Below are positions 26,020 to 34,276 of a stretch of 64,000 bases of DNA, one piece after another. Origin of the DNA: Streptomyces sp. S.PNR 29 (GTDB taxonomy: Bacteria > Actinomycetota > Actinomycetes > Streptomycetales > Streptomycetaceae); the NCBI RefSeq assembly GCF_030386795.1, contig NZ_JANUQM010000004.1, positions 124,001 to 188,000 on the forward strand, written 5' to 3'. Made by a program: the position numbers and the translations under genes. The notes under the pieces were generated by a model. It had not been told where the DNA came from. It ran no database searches and saw nothing but the letters and a program-made list of their open reading frames with translations. The stretch's first letter is position 1; each line of letters starts with the position of its first letter.

Positions 26020-26055
26020 GTGATGTCCGGCGTACGGCGACCGTGATGTCTGGCG
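26020..26055. repeat. Direct repeat GTGATGTCYGGCG, two copies 23 bp apart
   Basis: Copies at 26020-26032 and 26043-26055 match in 12 of 13 bases. They lie just upstream of the palindromic operator of the aldehyde dehydrogenase gene and are spaced by about two helical turns, so could bind an activator. Confidence 0.45.
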
Positions 26056-26060
26056 CGCAA

Positions 26061-26079
26061 AAACTAACGCCGCTAGTTT
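26061..26079. promoter_or_regulatory. TetR-type operator before the aldehyde dehydrogenase operon
   Basis: AAACTAAC-GCC-GCTAGTTT lies 41-59 bases before the start codon and probably overlaps the -10 (TAGTTT). Its near-copy AAACTAGC-AGT-GCTAATTT lies next to the TetR gene at 31980-32621, which is therefore the likely regulator. Confidence 0.6.
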
Positions 26080-26119
26080 GTGTGCCGGACGACGCAGCTC
26101 CGCCCGGAGAGGAAGCACG

Positions 26120-27508
26120 ATGAAGGCACACGACGGCATGTACATCGACGGCGCCTGGCGCCCCGCCGCCGACCGGGACGCGATCGAGGTCGTGAACCCG
26201 GCCGACGAGCAGGTGATCGGGCAGGTCCCCGCGGGCACCGCAGAGGACGTCGACGCCGCCGTACGGGCCGCCCGCGCCGCCCTGCCCGGCTGGGCCGCGA
26301 CCCCGCCGTCCGAGCGGGCCGCGCGCATCGCCGCCCTCAGGGACGTCCTCGCGGCCCGCAAGGAGGAGATCGCCGAGACCGTCACCGCCGAGCTGGGCTC
26401 GCCCCTGGAGTTGTCGCAGAAGGTGCACGTGGGCCTGCCGATCACGGTCGCCGGTTCGTACGCCGAACTGGCGGCCACGTACGCCTTCGAGGAGAAGGCC
26501 GGCAACTCGACCGTCCTCCACGAGCCGGTCGGCGTGGTCGGCGCGATCACCCCCTGGAACTACCCCCTGCACCAGGTCGTGGCCAAGGTCGCCCCCGCCC
26601 TCGCCGCAGGCTGCACGGTCGTTCTGAAGCCCGCCGAGGACACCCCGCTCACCGCCCAGCTCTTCGCCGAGGCGGTGCACGAGACCGGCCTCCCGGCGGG
26701 TGTCTTCAACCTGGTCACCGGCCTCGGCCCGGTCGCCGGCCAGGCCCTCGCCGAGCACCCGGGCGTCGACCTGGTCTCCTTCACCGGCTCCACCGCCGTC
26801 GGCCGGCAGATCGCCGCCACCGCCGGCGCCGCCGTCAAGAAGGTCGCCCTGGAACTCGGCGGCAAGTCCGCCAACGTCATCCTCCCCGGCGCCGACCTGG
26901 CCAAGGCGGTCAAAGCCGGTGTCGCCAACGTCATGTCCAACTCCGGTCAGACGTGCAGCGCCTGGACGCGGATGCTGGTGCACCGCTCCCAGTACGACGA
27001 GGCCGTCGAGCTGGCCGCTGCCGCCGCCGCGAAGTACGGCGACCGCATCGGTCCCCTCGTGAACGCCAAGCAGCAGCAGCGGGTGCGGGGTTACATCCAG
27101 AAAGGCGTGGCGGAGGGTGCCCGCCTGGTCGCCGGCGGTCCCGAATCCCCGCGCGAGCGGGGCTACTTCGTGAGCCCGACCGTCTTCGCCGACGTCACGC
27201 CCGAGATGACCATCGCGCAGGAGGAGATCTTCGGCCCGGTCCTGTCGATCCTCCGCTACGAGGACGAGGACGACGCCCTGCGGATCGCCAACGGCACGGT
27301 CTACGGCCTCGCGGGTGCGGTCTGGGCGGGGGAGGAGGGGGAGGCGGTGGCCTTCGCCCGCCGTATGGAGACCGGCCAGGTCGACATCAACGGCGGCCGT
27401 TTCAACCCGCTGGCCCCCTTCGGCGGCTACAAGCAGTCGGGCGTGGGCCGGGAACTCGGCGTGCACGGCCTGACCGAGTACCTCCAGACCAAGTCCCTCC
27501 AGTTCTAG
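26120..27508 (+). CDS. NAD(P)-dependent aldehyde dehydrogenase
   Basis: The product has 462 residues. The ATG at 26120 follows GGAGAGGAAG. Family marks include PWNYP (Asn147), FTGSTAVG, general base Glu245 (LELGGKSAN), nucleophile Cys279 (GQTCSA), and [10 protein letters not shown] followed by NGTVYGLAG. It oxidises an aldehyde to the acid in the cytoplasm; the substrate is unknown, but pairing with an alcohol dehydrogenase 16 bases downstream suggests stepwise oxidation of an alcohol to an acid, feeding acyl-CoA metabolism. Confidence 0.95.
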   Translation: MKAHDGMYIDGAWRPAADRDAIEVVNPADEQVIGQVPAGTAEDVDAAVRAARAALPGWAATPPSERAARIAALRDVLAARKEEIAETVTAELGSPLELSQKVHVGLPITVAGSYAELAATYAFEEKAGNSTVLHEPVGVVGAITPWNYPLHQVVAKVAPALAAGCTVVLKPAEDTPLTAQLFAEAVHETGLPAGVFNLVTGLGPVAGQALAEHPGVDLVSFTGSTAVGRQIAATAGAAVKKVALELGGKSANVILPGADLAKAVKAGVANVMSNSGQTCSAWTRMLVHRSQYDEAVELAAAAAAKYGDRIGPLVNAKQQQRVRGYIQKGVAEGARLVAGGPESPRERGYFVSPTVFADVTPEMTIAQEEIFGPVLSILRYEDEDDALRIANGTVYGLAGAVWAGEEGEAVAFARRMETGQVDINGGRFNPLAPFGGYKQSGVGRELGVHGLTEYLQTKSLQF

Positions 27509-27524
27509 GGGAGTCGCCTCCGTC

Positions 27525-28607
27525 ATGGCTGTCCGCGCCGCCGTCCTGCCCGCCATCGGCTCACCACTGGAGATCACCTCCATCGACCTGCCGGACCCCG
27601 GCCCCGGCCAGGTCCGCGTCCGGCTCGCCGCCGCCGGCGTCTGCCACTCCGACCTGTCCCTGACCAACGGCACCATGCGGGTCCCGGTCCCCGCCGTCCT
27701 CGGACATGAGGGCGCGGGCACGGTCGTCGCCGTCGGCGAGGGCGTCACCCGGGTCGCGCCCGGCGACCGGGTCGTCCTCAACTGGGCGCCCTCCTGCGGC
27801 ACCTGCCACGCCTGCACCCTCGGCGAGGTCTGGCTGTGCGCCAACGCGCTGAACGGCGCCGCCGGCGTGTACGCCCGTACCGCCGACGGCACCGACCTGC
27901 ACCCCGGCCTGAACGTCGCCGCCTTCGCCGAGGAGACGGTGGTCTCCGCGTCCTGCGTCCTGCCCCTCCCGGACGGTGTCCCGCTCACCGACGCGGCCCT
28001 CCTCGGCTGCGCCGTCCTCACCGGCTACGGCGCCGTCCACCACTCGGCGCGGGTCCGGCCGGGCGAGACGGTGGCGGTGTTCGGCGTCGGGGGAGTGGGG
28101 CTCGCGACGCTGCAGGCCGCCCGTATCGCGGGCGCCTCGCAGATCATCGCGGTGGACGTCTCCCCGCAGAAGGAGGAACTGGCCCGCGCGGCAGGCGCCA
28201 CCGACTACGTCCTCGGGTCGGAGGACACGGCCCGCGAGATCCGCGCCCGCACCGGCAAGCAGGGCGTCGACGTGGCCGTCGAGTGCGTGGGCCGCGCGGC
28301 CACCATCCGCACGGCCTGGGACTCCACCCGGCGCGGTGGGCGGACCACGGTCGTCGGCATCGGCGGCAAGGACCAGGAGGTCACCTTCCACGCCCTGGAG
28401 ATCTTCCACTGGGGCAGAACCCTCTCCGGCTGCGTCTACGGCAACTGCGACCCGGCACAGGACCTGCCGGTGCTGGCCGGCCACGTCCGGGCCGGCCGCC
28501 TGGACCTGGCCGCCCTGGTGACCGAACGCATCGCCCTGGACGGCATCCCGGCGGCCTTCGAGAACATGCTGGCCGGCAAGGGCGGCCGGGCGCTGGTGGT
28601 CTTCTAG
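27525..28607 (+). CDS. Zinc-dependent alcohol dehydrogenase (MDR family)
   Basis: The product has 360 residues from the ATG at 27525. Catalytic zinc residues are in GVCHSD and GHEGAGTV. The structural zinc lobe is CGTCHACTLGEVWLC. The NAD fold is VAVFGVGGVGLATLQAARIAGA with acidic Asp in IIAVDVS. It oxidises a primary alcohol with NAD+. It is co-transcribed with the aldehyde dehydrogenase just upstream, whose TetR-type operator presumably controls both. A hairpin terminator follows. Confidence 0.93.
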   Translation: MAVRAAVLPAIGSPLEITSIDLPDPGPGQVRVRLAAAGVCHSDLSLTNGTMRVPVPAVLGHEGAGTVVAVGEGVTRVAPGDRVVLNWAPSCGTCHACTLGEVWLCANALNGAAGVYARTADGTDLHPGLNVAAFAEETVVSASCVLPLPDGVPLTDAALLGCAVLTGYGAVHHSARVRPGETVAVFGVGGVGLATLQAARIAGASQIIAVDVSPQKEELARAAGATDYVLGSEDTAREIRARTGKQGVDVAVECVGRAATIRTAWDSTRRGGRTTVVGIGGKDQEVTFHALEIFHWGRTLSGCVYGNCDPAQDLPVLAGHVRAGRLDLAALVTERIALDGIPAAFENMLAGKGGRALVVF

Positions 28608-28633
28608 GCCAGGACCAGCGCCCACCGGTGTGT

Positions 28634-28660
28634 GCCCCGGCGTCCGAGCGACGCCGGGGC
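28634..28660 (+). terminator. Hairpin terminator after the alcohol dehydrogenase
   Basis: A perfect 11-bp stem (GCCCCGGCGTC / GACGCCGGGGC) with a 5-base loop lies 27 bases past the stop codon. Confidence 0.8.
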
Positions 28661-28724
28661 CCGAGTCGTGCCCGCGCACCGCTACCGGTGCCACGTACAG
28701 GTAAAAGTCCTGCCGCACGACCCG

Positions 28725-28754
28725 TTGACGGCCATACCGTCCGGTCAGTACGTT
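28725..28754 (+). promoter_or_regulatory. Promoter with embedded TetR-type operator for the MHS symporter
   Basis: TTGACG and TACGTT are 18 bases apart. The spacer and the -10 contain ATACCGTCCGGTCAGTAC (28734-28751), which matches 15 of 18 bases of the symmetric ATACCGACCGGTCGGTAT also seen at the fatty-acyl operons. A protein bound here would block RNA polymerase. Confidence 0.55.
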
Positions 28755-28810
28755 CCCGGAACCCAAGCCACCCCCCGGCTCCGTCCCCGCACCCACCGGA
28801 GTGTGCACGT

Positions 28811-30133
28811 ATGGACACGGCCCCTTCCGCTCAGCCGCTGACCCCCACCGCTCTTCCCACGGGCAACCGCCGCCGCGTCGCCACCGCGGCGGCCCTCGCC
28901 TCGGCGGTGGAGTGGTACGACTACTTCGTCTTCGGCATAGCCGCCGCCCTCGTCCTCGGCGATCTGTACTTCCCGGCGGGCAGCCCCACCGCCGGGGTCC
29001 TCGCCTCCTTCGCCACCTTCGCCGTCGGCTTCCTGGCCCGCCCCCTCGGCGGCATCGTCGCAGGCCAGCTCGGCGACAAGCGGGGCCGCAAGCCGATGCT
29101 GGTCCTCGCCCTCACCCTGATGGGCCTGGCCACCACGGGAATCGGCCTGCTCCCGACCTACGACACGATCGGCGTCGCCGCGCCGATCCTGCTGGTCGCC
29201 TTCCGCGTCATGCAGGGCATCGCGGTCGGCGCCCAGTGGGGCGGCGCGATGCTGCTGGCCACCGAGTACGCCCCCGAGGGCAAGCGCGGCGTCTACGGCA
29301 GCGTCGTCCAGCTCGGCGTCCCCATCGGCGTGGTCAGCGCCAACACCGTCTTCCTGGTGGCCGGCGCGCTCACCACGGACTCCGCGTTCGCGGCCTGGGG
29401 ATGGCGCGTCCCGTTCCTCGTCGGCCTGTTCGTCCTGGCCCTCGCCTGGTACATCCACACCCGCGTCGAGGAGACGCCCGCGTTCCGGGAGGCCGAGAAG
29501 GCGCTGGCCGAGAAGGAGAAGGCGGAACAGACCTCCCCGCTGCGCACGATCCTGCGGGACCACCTCGGCACGGTCCTGCTCGCGGGCGGCTCCTTCGCCG
29601 TGAACACCGCGGCCTTCTACATCCTCATCACCGGCGTCCTCGACTACACCACCCGCGCACTCGGCATGGAGCGCGGCGCTGTCCTCACCGTCTCCCTCTG
29701 CGTCAGCCTCACCCAGCTGGTGCTGATCCCGGCCGCCGCCGCGCTCTCCGACCGCATCGGCCGCATCCGGATCTACGCGCTCGGCGCGGTCGGCATCGCC
29801 CTGTGGGCCGTACCGATGTTCCTGCTGATCGACACCGGCTCGCTGCTGTGGCTGGCGGTCGGCACGTTCGTCGCCAGCTGCTTCCTCAGCATCATGTACG
29901 GCCCCCAGGCCGCCCTGTTCGCCGAGCTGTTCACGCCCGAGATGCGCTACACCGGAGCCTCCCTCGGCTACCAGATCGCGGCCGTCTGCGGCGGTGGGCT
30001 CGCGCCCTTCGTGATGGTGCTGCTCCTGGAGGCGACGGGCACCTCGATGGCCGTGTCCGGCTACATCATCGTGCTCGCCGTGATCGCCCTGGCCTCCATC
30101 AAGGTGCTCGCCGGCCGGGCCGGTTCACGCTGA
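28811..30133 (+). CDS. MFS metabolite:proton symporter (MHS family)
   Basis: The product has 440 residues. The ATG at 28811 has GGAG ten bases before it. It opens ALASAVEWYDYFVFG, the mark of the MHS family (ShiA, KgtP, ProP). The loop RPLGGIVAGQLGDKRGRKPML is conserved, with twelve helices and a charged central loop EAEKALAEKEKAEQ. It imports an organic acid or similar compound with protons. Its promoter carries an operator like those of the fatty-acyl operons, suggesting a carboxylic acid substrate. The last 9 bases overlap the convergent DMT gene. Confidence 0.92.
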   Translation: MDTAPSAQPLTPTALPTGNRRRVATAAALASAVEWYDYFVFGIAAALVLGDLYFPAGSPTAGVLASFATFAVGFLARPLGGIVAGQLGDKRGRKPMLVLALTLMGLATTGIGLLPTYDTIGVAAPILLVAFRVMQGIAVGAQWGGAMLLATEYAPEGKRGVYGSVVQLGVPIGVVSANTVFLVAGALTTDSAFAAWGWRVPFLVGLFVLALAWYIHTRVEETPAFREAEKALAEKEKAEQTSPLRTILRDHLGTVLLAGGSFAVNTAAFYILITGVLDYTTRALGMERGAVLTVSLCVSLTQLVLIPAAAALSDRIGRIRIYALGAVGIALWAVPMFLLIDTGSLLWLAVGTFVASCFLSIMYGPQAALFAELFTPEMRYTGASLGYQIAAVCGGGLAPFVMVLLLEATGTSMAVSGYIIVLAVIALASIKVLAGRAGSR

Positions 30134-31081
30134 CCGCGAACCCGACGCCCGCTCGGGCCGCGGCTCCGGAACGTCCTCCGGCGCCGCGGCCCGCGCCCGC
30201 GACCGGGACACCGCGACGCCCGCCAGGCACAGCGCACCCCCCGCCAGCGTGAGCAGCCCCGGCACCTCGCCGAGCGCCAGCCACGACATCAGGACGACCA
30301 GGGCGGGGACGGCGTACGTGGTCGCGCCCATGCGACTGGCGGTCGTACGGGCCAGGGCGTACGCCCACGTCGTGAAGGCCAGCGCGGTCGGGAACACGCC
30401 CAGGTAGACCATGTTGAGCGTGGCGGAGACCGGCGCGTCGGCCGCCTCCTGGACCAGCTGACCGGCGAACGGCAGACAGACCACCGCCCCGACGAGACAC
30501 CCGAACGTCGTCACCTGCAGCGCGCTCGCCCGGCCCAGCGCCGGCTTCTGCGCGACGACACCGGCGGCGTAGCCGACGGCGGCCAGCAGGCACAGCACCA
30601 CCCCGAGCACCGAGGAACCGCCCTCGCCCGACATCGACAGCCCCACGGTCACCGCTCCGGCGAACGACACCGCCATCCCCGCCAGCAGCCGCGGCGGCAT
30701 GGCGTCGCCGAGCAGCCTGGCACCGAGCAGGGCGATCAGGATCGGCCCGATGTTCACCACCAGGGCGGCCGTACCGGCGTCCACCTGCTGCTCGCCCCAG
30801 TTGAGGGCCACCATGTAGAAGCCGAACCACAGCACGCCGGATATCGCGATGCCGCGCCAGGCCGACCGCGGCGGCCACCCCTCCCGCCGTACCAGGCAGA
30901 TCACACCCAGCGCCAGCGCCCCGGCCGACAGCCGCCCGAGCGCCAGCGCACCCGGCGAGTAGGAGGCGCCCGCACTGCGGATCGACACGAACGCGGAGGC
31001 CCAGAGCACCACGGTGACCGTGGCGGCACCGGCAGCGAGCAGCTCGGGACGACGGGACGGGCGGGCGGGGGAGGCGTTCAT
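30125..31081 (-). CDS. DMT-superfamily (EamA) permease
   Basis: The product has 318 residues. Two adjacent ATGs (31084 and 31081) follow TGGAG; the second has the better spacing. Ten predicted helices form two EamA halves (LWASAFVSIRSAGASYSPGALALGRL; LGVVLCLLAAVGYAAGVVAQK). It probably exports a small metabolite such as an amino acid. It lies downstream of an ArsR gene on the same strand, with a hairpin in the gap. Confidence 0.88.
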   Translation of the reverse strand: MNASPARPSRRPELLAAGAATVTVVLWASAFVSIRSAGASYSPGALALGRLSAGALALGVICLVRREGWPPRSAWRGIAISGVLWFGFYMVALNWGEQQVDAGTAALVVNIGPILIALLGARLLGDAMPPRLLAGMAVSFAGAVTVGLSMSGEGGSSVLGVVLCLLAAVGYAAGVVAQKPALGRASALQVTTFGCLVGAVVCLPFAGQLVQEAADAPVSATLNMVYLGVFPTALAFTTWAYALARTTASRMGATTYAVPALVVLMSWLALGEVPGLLTLAGGALCLAGVAVSRSRARAAAPEDVPEPRPERASGSRSA

Positions 31082-31192
31082 CATGCTCCAGAGGCTAGGT
31101 GGGAGGCGGATGCGGCCGCTCGCGGATTTCGGACGACCGGGTCGGGGATGCGCGGTCCTCGCCACCGGCTGGGGCGGCCGGCGGCGCAGGCA

Positions 31193-31210
31193 CCGGGCAC
31201 CCGTGCCCGG
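31193..31210 (-). terminator. Hairpin between the ArsR and DMT genes
   Basis: CCGGGCAC and GTGCCCGG are separated by 2 bases, 12 bases past the ArsR stop. The tight loop makes it uncertain whether it is a terminator or a protein site. Confidence 0.4.
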
Positions 31211-31221
31211 CGTCGGCCCGG

Positions 31222-31932
31222 CTAGCGCAGCGACCGCGTTTCGATGCCGAGCAGTTCCGACAGCGCGCGTTCGCCGGTCGCCGTCACCTGCACCGCCCGT
31301 TCGGAGCCGATGCGTACGCACCAGCCCGCGTCCAGGGCGTGCCGGCACAGGGCCGCGCCCGCGACGCCCGCGAGGTGGGGGCGGCGTTCGGTCCAGTCGA
31401 GGCAGGCCCGGGCCAGGGGCCGCCGGCCGGTGCGGTCGAGGCGGATGCCGACGGTGTCGAACCAGGCCAGCCCCGCGTCGGTGAGTGCGAAGCCCGTGTC
31501 CTGGCGCAACAGCTCCAGGCCGGTCAGCGCGTCCGTGACCGCGATGCCGAGCCGCCCGGCGAGATGGTCGTAGCAGGTGCGGCCGCGGGCCATCGCCGAG
31601 CCGGCGCTGGACTCCCGCAGATTCCGTGGCCGTACGACCGCATCGGGGGAGACCTGCGCGGCCAGGTCCTCCAGCAGCTGGGCGAGCCGCGCGTCGGCCA
31701 GCCGGACGTACCGGTGCCGCCCCTGCCGTTCCTCGGCGAGCAGACCGCCCGCGACGAGTTTGCCCAAGTGCTCGCTGAGCGTGGACGCCGCCACCCCCGC
31801 GTGCCGTGCCAGCTCACCGGCGGTCCACGCCCGCCCGTCGAGCAGCGCCAGCAGACACGCGGCCCGCGTCTCGTCGGCGATCAGCCCGGCGAGCCGGGCC
31901 ACGTGCGGCGCCTGGGGGTCCCTGGTCGTCAT
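31222..31932 (-). CDS. ArsR-family winged-helix regulator
   Basis: The product has 236 residues from the ATG at 31932. The ArsR helix-turn-helix is in the first 90 residues (RAACLLALLDGRAWTAGELARHAGVAASTLSEHLGKLVAGGLLAEERQGRHRYVRL). The C-terminal 140 residues are longer than in metal-sensing ArsR proteins and lack a clear cysteine metal site (scattered Cys in RTCYDHL, LCRHALDAGWC), so the ligand is unknown. The DMT permease downstream is a likely target. Confidence 0.88.
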   Translation of the reverse strand: MTTRDPQAPHVARLAGLIADETRAACLLALLDGRAWTAGELARHAGVAASTLSEHLGKLVAGGLLAEERQGRHRYVRLADARLAQLLEDLAAQVSPDAVVRPRNLRESSAGSAMARGRTCYDHLAGRLGIAVTDALTGLELLRQDTGFALTDAGLAWFDTVGIRLDRTGRRPLARACLDWTERRPHLAGVAGAALCRHALDAGWCVRIGSERAVQVTATGERALSELLGIETRSLR

Positions 31933-31979
31933 GCGTCCCAGGATGGGCCACGCACGCTTCGGCACCCACCGAAGCGTGC

Positions 31980-32621
31980 CTACACCGTCCGCTTGACCTG
32001 CTCGTACTGCCGGGCCAGCCCGTCCAGCAACGCCGTCAGTCCGGTCTCGAACGCCCGCTCGTCGATCTTCTCCTGCTGCTCGGCGAGGAGATGGGCCTGC
32101 CCGAGGTGCGGGTAGTCGGCGGGGTCGTACGCGCTCGCGTCGTCCACGAAACCCCCGGCGAAGGAGCCGAGGGCGGAGCCCATGATGAAGTACCGCATCA
32201 GCGCGCCGATGGAGGTGGCGTGCGCCGGCGGCCAGCCCGCGTCGACCATCGCGCCGTAGACGGCGTCGGCGAGGCGCAGCGCGGCCGGGCGGCGACCGGG
32301 CCCGCTGGCGAGGACCGGGACGATGTTCGGGTGGTCGCGCAGGGCGGCGCGGTAGGAGACGGCCCAGTCGTGGAGCGCGGTCCGCCAGTGCCGGCCGTCC
32401 TCGAACATCGACAGGTCGACCTGGGCGCTCACCGAGTCGGCGACCGCCTCCAGGATCTCGTCCTTGGTGCGGAAGTGGTTGTACAGCGACGGCCCGCTGA
32501 CCCCCAGCTCCGCCGCGAGCCGGCGCGTGGAGACGGCCGCGAGGCCCTCCGCGTCCACCAGCGTGCGCGCCGTCTCGACGATCCGGTCGGTGCTCAGCAG
32601 GGGCTTGCGCGGTCGGGCCAT
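31980..32621 (-). CDS. TetR-family regulator of the aldehyde dehydrogenase and acyl-CoA dehydrogenase genes (inferred)
   Basis: The product has 213 residues. The helix-turn-helix is RIVETARTLVDAEGLAAVSTRRLAAELGVSGPSLYNHFRTKDEIL, with a TetR_C ligand domain. The ATG at 32621 has no ribosome site, but TACTAT lies 7 bases upstream, which fits a leaderless mRNA. Its divergent intergenic region carries AAACTAGC-AGT-GCTAATTT, and a near-identical site is at 26061-26079. The simplest reading is autoregulation plus control of the acyl-CoA dehydrogenase (plus strand) and the aldehyde/alcohol dehydrogenase pair. Confidence 0.88.
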   Translation of the reverse strand: MARPRKPLLSTDRIVETARTLVDAEGLAAVSTRRLAAELGVSGPSLYNHFRTKDEILEAVADSVSAQVDLSMFEDGRHWRTALHDWAVSYRAALRDHPNIVPVLASGPGRRPAALRLADAVYGAMVDAGWPPAHATSIGALMRYFIMGSALGSFAGGFVDDASAYDPADYPHLGQAHLLAEQQEKIDERAFETGLTALLDGLARQYEQVKRTV

Positions 32622-32647
32622 GGCGCACATAGTAGGGCTGCGGCCGG

Positions 32648-32666
32648 AAACTAGCAGTGCTAATTT
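32648..32666. promoter_or_regulatory. TetR-type operator shared by tetR and the acyl-CoA dehydrogenase gene
   Basis: AAACTAGC-AGT-GCTAATTT (7 of 8 arm bases symmetric) lies between the divergent starts at 32621 and 32713. It matches the site at 26061-26079 in both arms and spacing. Confidence 0.62.
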
Positions 32667-32712
32667 ACCGTTCGGCATCCAACTCAACTGCGGTGATCAG
32701 ACGAGGTGACGC

Positions 32713-33864
32713 GTGAACCTGGAGCTCAGTGAGGAGCAGGAGGCCGTCCGCCGGCTCGCCGAGGACTTCGTGACGCGCGAGATCGCTCCGAACGTCGTCA
32801 CCTGGGACCGCGCCGAGGAAGTGGACCGGTCGATCGTCAAGAAGCTCGGCGAGGTCGGTTTCCTGGGGCTGACCATCGACGAGGAGTACGGCGGTTCGGG
32901 CGGCGACCACCTCGCCTACTGCCTGGTGACGGAGGAACTCGGCCGCGGGGACTCGTCCGTGCGCGGGATCGTGTCCGTCTCGCTGGGTCTTGTCGCCAAG
33001 ACCGTCGCCGCCCGGGGGAGCGAGGAGCAGAAGCGGCACTGGCTGCCGGGGCTCACCTCCGGCGAGCTGGTGGGCTGCTTCGGCCTCACCGAACCGGGGA
33101 CCGGATCCGACGCCGGCAACCTCGCCACCCGCGCGGTCCGCGACGGCGGCGACTACGTGATCAACGGCACCAAGACGTTCATCACCAACGGCACCTGGGC
33201 CGATGTCGTCCTGCTGTTCGCCCGCTCCACGGACGCCCCCGGCCACCGGGGCGTCTCCGCCTTCCTCGTCCCCACCGACACCGCCGGTCTGACCCGCCGC
33301 ATCATCCACGGCAAGCTCGGCCTGCGCGGTCAGGCCACCGCCGAGCTGGTCTTCGAGGACGTACGGGTCCCCGCCTCCGCGATGCTGGGCGAGGAGGGGC
33401 GCGGCTTCTCCGTCGCCATGTCCGCCCTGGCCAAGGGGCGGATGTCGGTCGCGGCGGGCTGCGTCGGCATAGCCCGGGCCGCGCTCGAGGCGGCGGTGCG
33501 GTACGCCGGCGAGCGCGAGCAGTTCGGGAAGACCATCGCCCACCACCAGCTGGTGCAGGAGCTGATCAGCGACATCGCCGTGGACGTGGACGCGGCCCGG
33601 CTGCTCACCTGGCGGGTCGCCGACCTGATCGACCGCGGGCTGCCGTTCGCCGTCGAGTCCTCCAAGGCCAAGCTGTTCGCCTCGGAGGCGGCCGTCCGCG
33701 CCGCCAACAACGCCCTCCAGGTCTTCGGCGGCTACGGCTACATCGACGAGTACCCGGCGGGCAAGCTGCTCCGCGACGCCCGCGTGATGACCCTCTACGA
33801 GGGCACCAGCCAGATCCAGAAGCTGGTCATCGGCCGTGCGCTGACCGGCGTTTCGGCGTTCTGA
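32713..33864 (+). CDS. Acyl-CoA dehydrogenase
   Basis: The product has 383 residues. The GTG at 32713 follows GAGGTGA. It has the N-terminal helical domain (LSEEQEAVRRLAEDFVTREIAP), FAD-binding CFGLTEPGTGSDAGNLATRA, the FITNGTWAD strand, and a C-terminal domain with YAGEREQFGKTI and FGGYGYIDEYPAGKLLRDARVMTLYEGTSQIQ, in which the Glu of YEGTS is the likely base. It introduces the trans-2 double bond in an acyl-CoA. The substrate (short, branched or aromatic acyl) is unclear. It is under the shared TetR operator. Confidence 0.94.
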   Translation: MNLELSEEQEAVRRLAEDFVTREIAPNVVTWDRAEEVDRSIVKKLGEVGFLGLTIDEEYGGSGGDHLAYCLVTEELGRGDSSVRGIVSVSLGLVAKTVAARGSEEQKRHWLPGLTSGELVGCFGLTEPGTGSDAGNLATRAVRDGGDYVINGTKTFITNGTWADVVLLFARSTDAPGHRGVSAFLVPTDTAGLTRRIIHGKLGLRGQATAELVFEDVRVPASAMLGEEGRGFSVAMSALAKGRMSVAAGCVGIARAALEAAVRYAGEREQFGKTIAHHQLVQELISDIAVDVDAARLLTWRVADLIDRGLPFAVESSKAKLFASEAAVRAANNALQVFGGYGYIDEYPAGKLLRDARVMTLYEGTSQIQKLVIGRALTGVSAF

Positions 33865-33923
33865 GTACGGCCTGAGTACTTCGGCGGATGTGGCGCGGAC
33901 CACGTCCGCCGCAACATGACCCC

Positions 33924-34169
33924 ATGAGCGAGACACCGGTCAAGCAGCAGAACACGGCCGCCTTCTACGGGCAGGCCGTGGCCTCCTTCGCGGTCGCCAT
34001 GGCCGCCACCGCCATCGGCATCTACAACCTCAAGGCCGACGCCTGGGTGCGGGCCTTCCTGGCGATCGCCGTCCTCTACCTGGTCACCTCCGCCTTCACG
34101 CTCGCCAAGGTGATCCGGGACCGGCAGGAGCCCTCGGCCCGGGTGTACGGCCCGTTCGAGAAGCACTGA
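33924..34169 (+). CDS. YiaA/YiaB-type small inner-membrane protein
   Basis: The product has 81 residues from the ATG at 33924. Two hydrophobic helices (FYGQAVASFAVAMAATAIGIYNL and VRAFLAIAVLYLVTSAFTLAKVIRD) are joined by a short loop, the two-helix YiaAB domain. The function is not known. The start has no clear ribosome site; an ATG nine bases upstream is out of context. Two TGAGTAC words lie at about 33863-33879 upstream. Confidence 0.82.
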   Translation: MSETPVKQQNTAAFYGQAVASFAVAMAATAIGIYNLKADAWVRAFLAIAVLYLVTSAFTLAKVIRDRQEPSARVYGPFEKH

Positions 34170-34210
34170 CCCGGCAGACACCGACCTCGGTCACTCGTCC
34201 CGGCGGGCAC

Positions 34211-34228
34211 GCTAAGCGCTCGCTCAGC
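34211..34228. promoter_or_regulatory. TetR-type operator before the TetR gene at 34277
   Basis: GCTAAGCG-CT-CGCTCAGC is nearly symmetric and is followed by the -10-like TATGGT (34237). It matches the palindrome at 35441-35456 upstream of the MaoC gene, suggesting autoregulation. Confidence 0.55.
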
Positions 34229-34276
34229 CTGGGCGGTATGGTGTTACCCCTGCCAGTGGAGAGGGGCGAGCGAGCG

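Noticed and set aside
24494..28021. A very long open frame (1,175 codons) on the minus strand
   Set aside because: It runs antisense to the ABC ATPase, aldehyde dehydrogenase and alcohol dehydrogenase genes, all with full motif sets. Such mirror frames are expected at this GC content.
31193..31210. The hairpin between the ArsR and DMT genes as the ArsR operator
   Set aside because: The two-base loop and GC-only arms do not resemble ArsR sites, and its place right after a stop codon fits a terminator better.
33863..33879. Two TGAGTAC words as an operator before the YiaA-like gene
   Set aside because: One copy contains the stop codon of the acyl-CoA dehydrogenase, and the short match could be chance.
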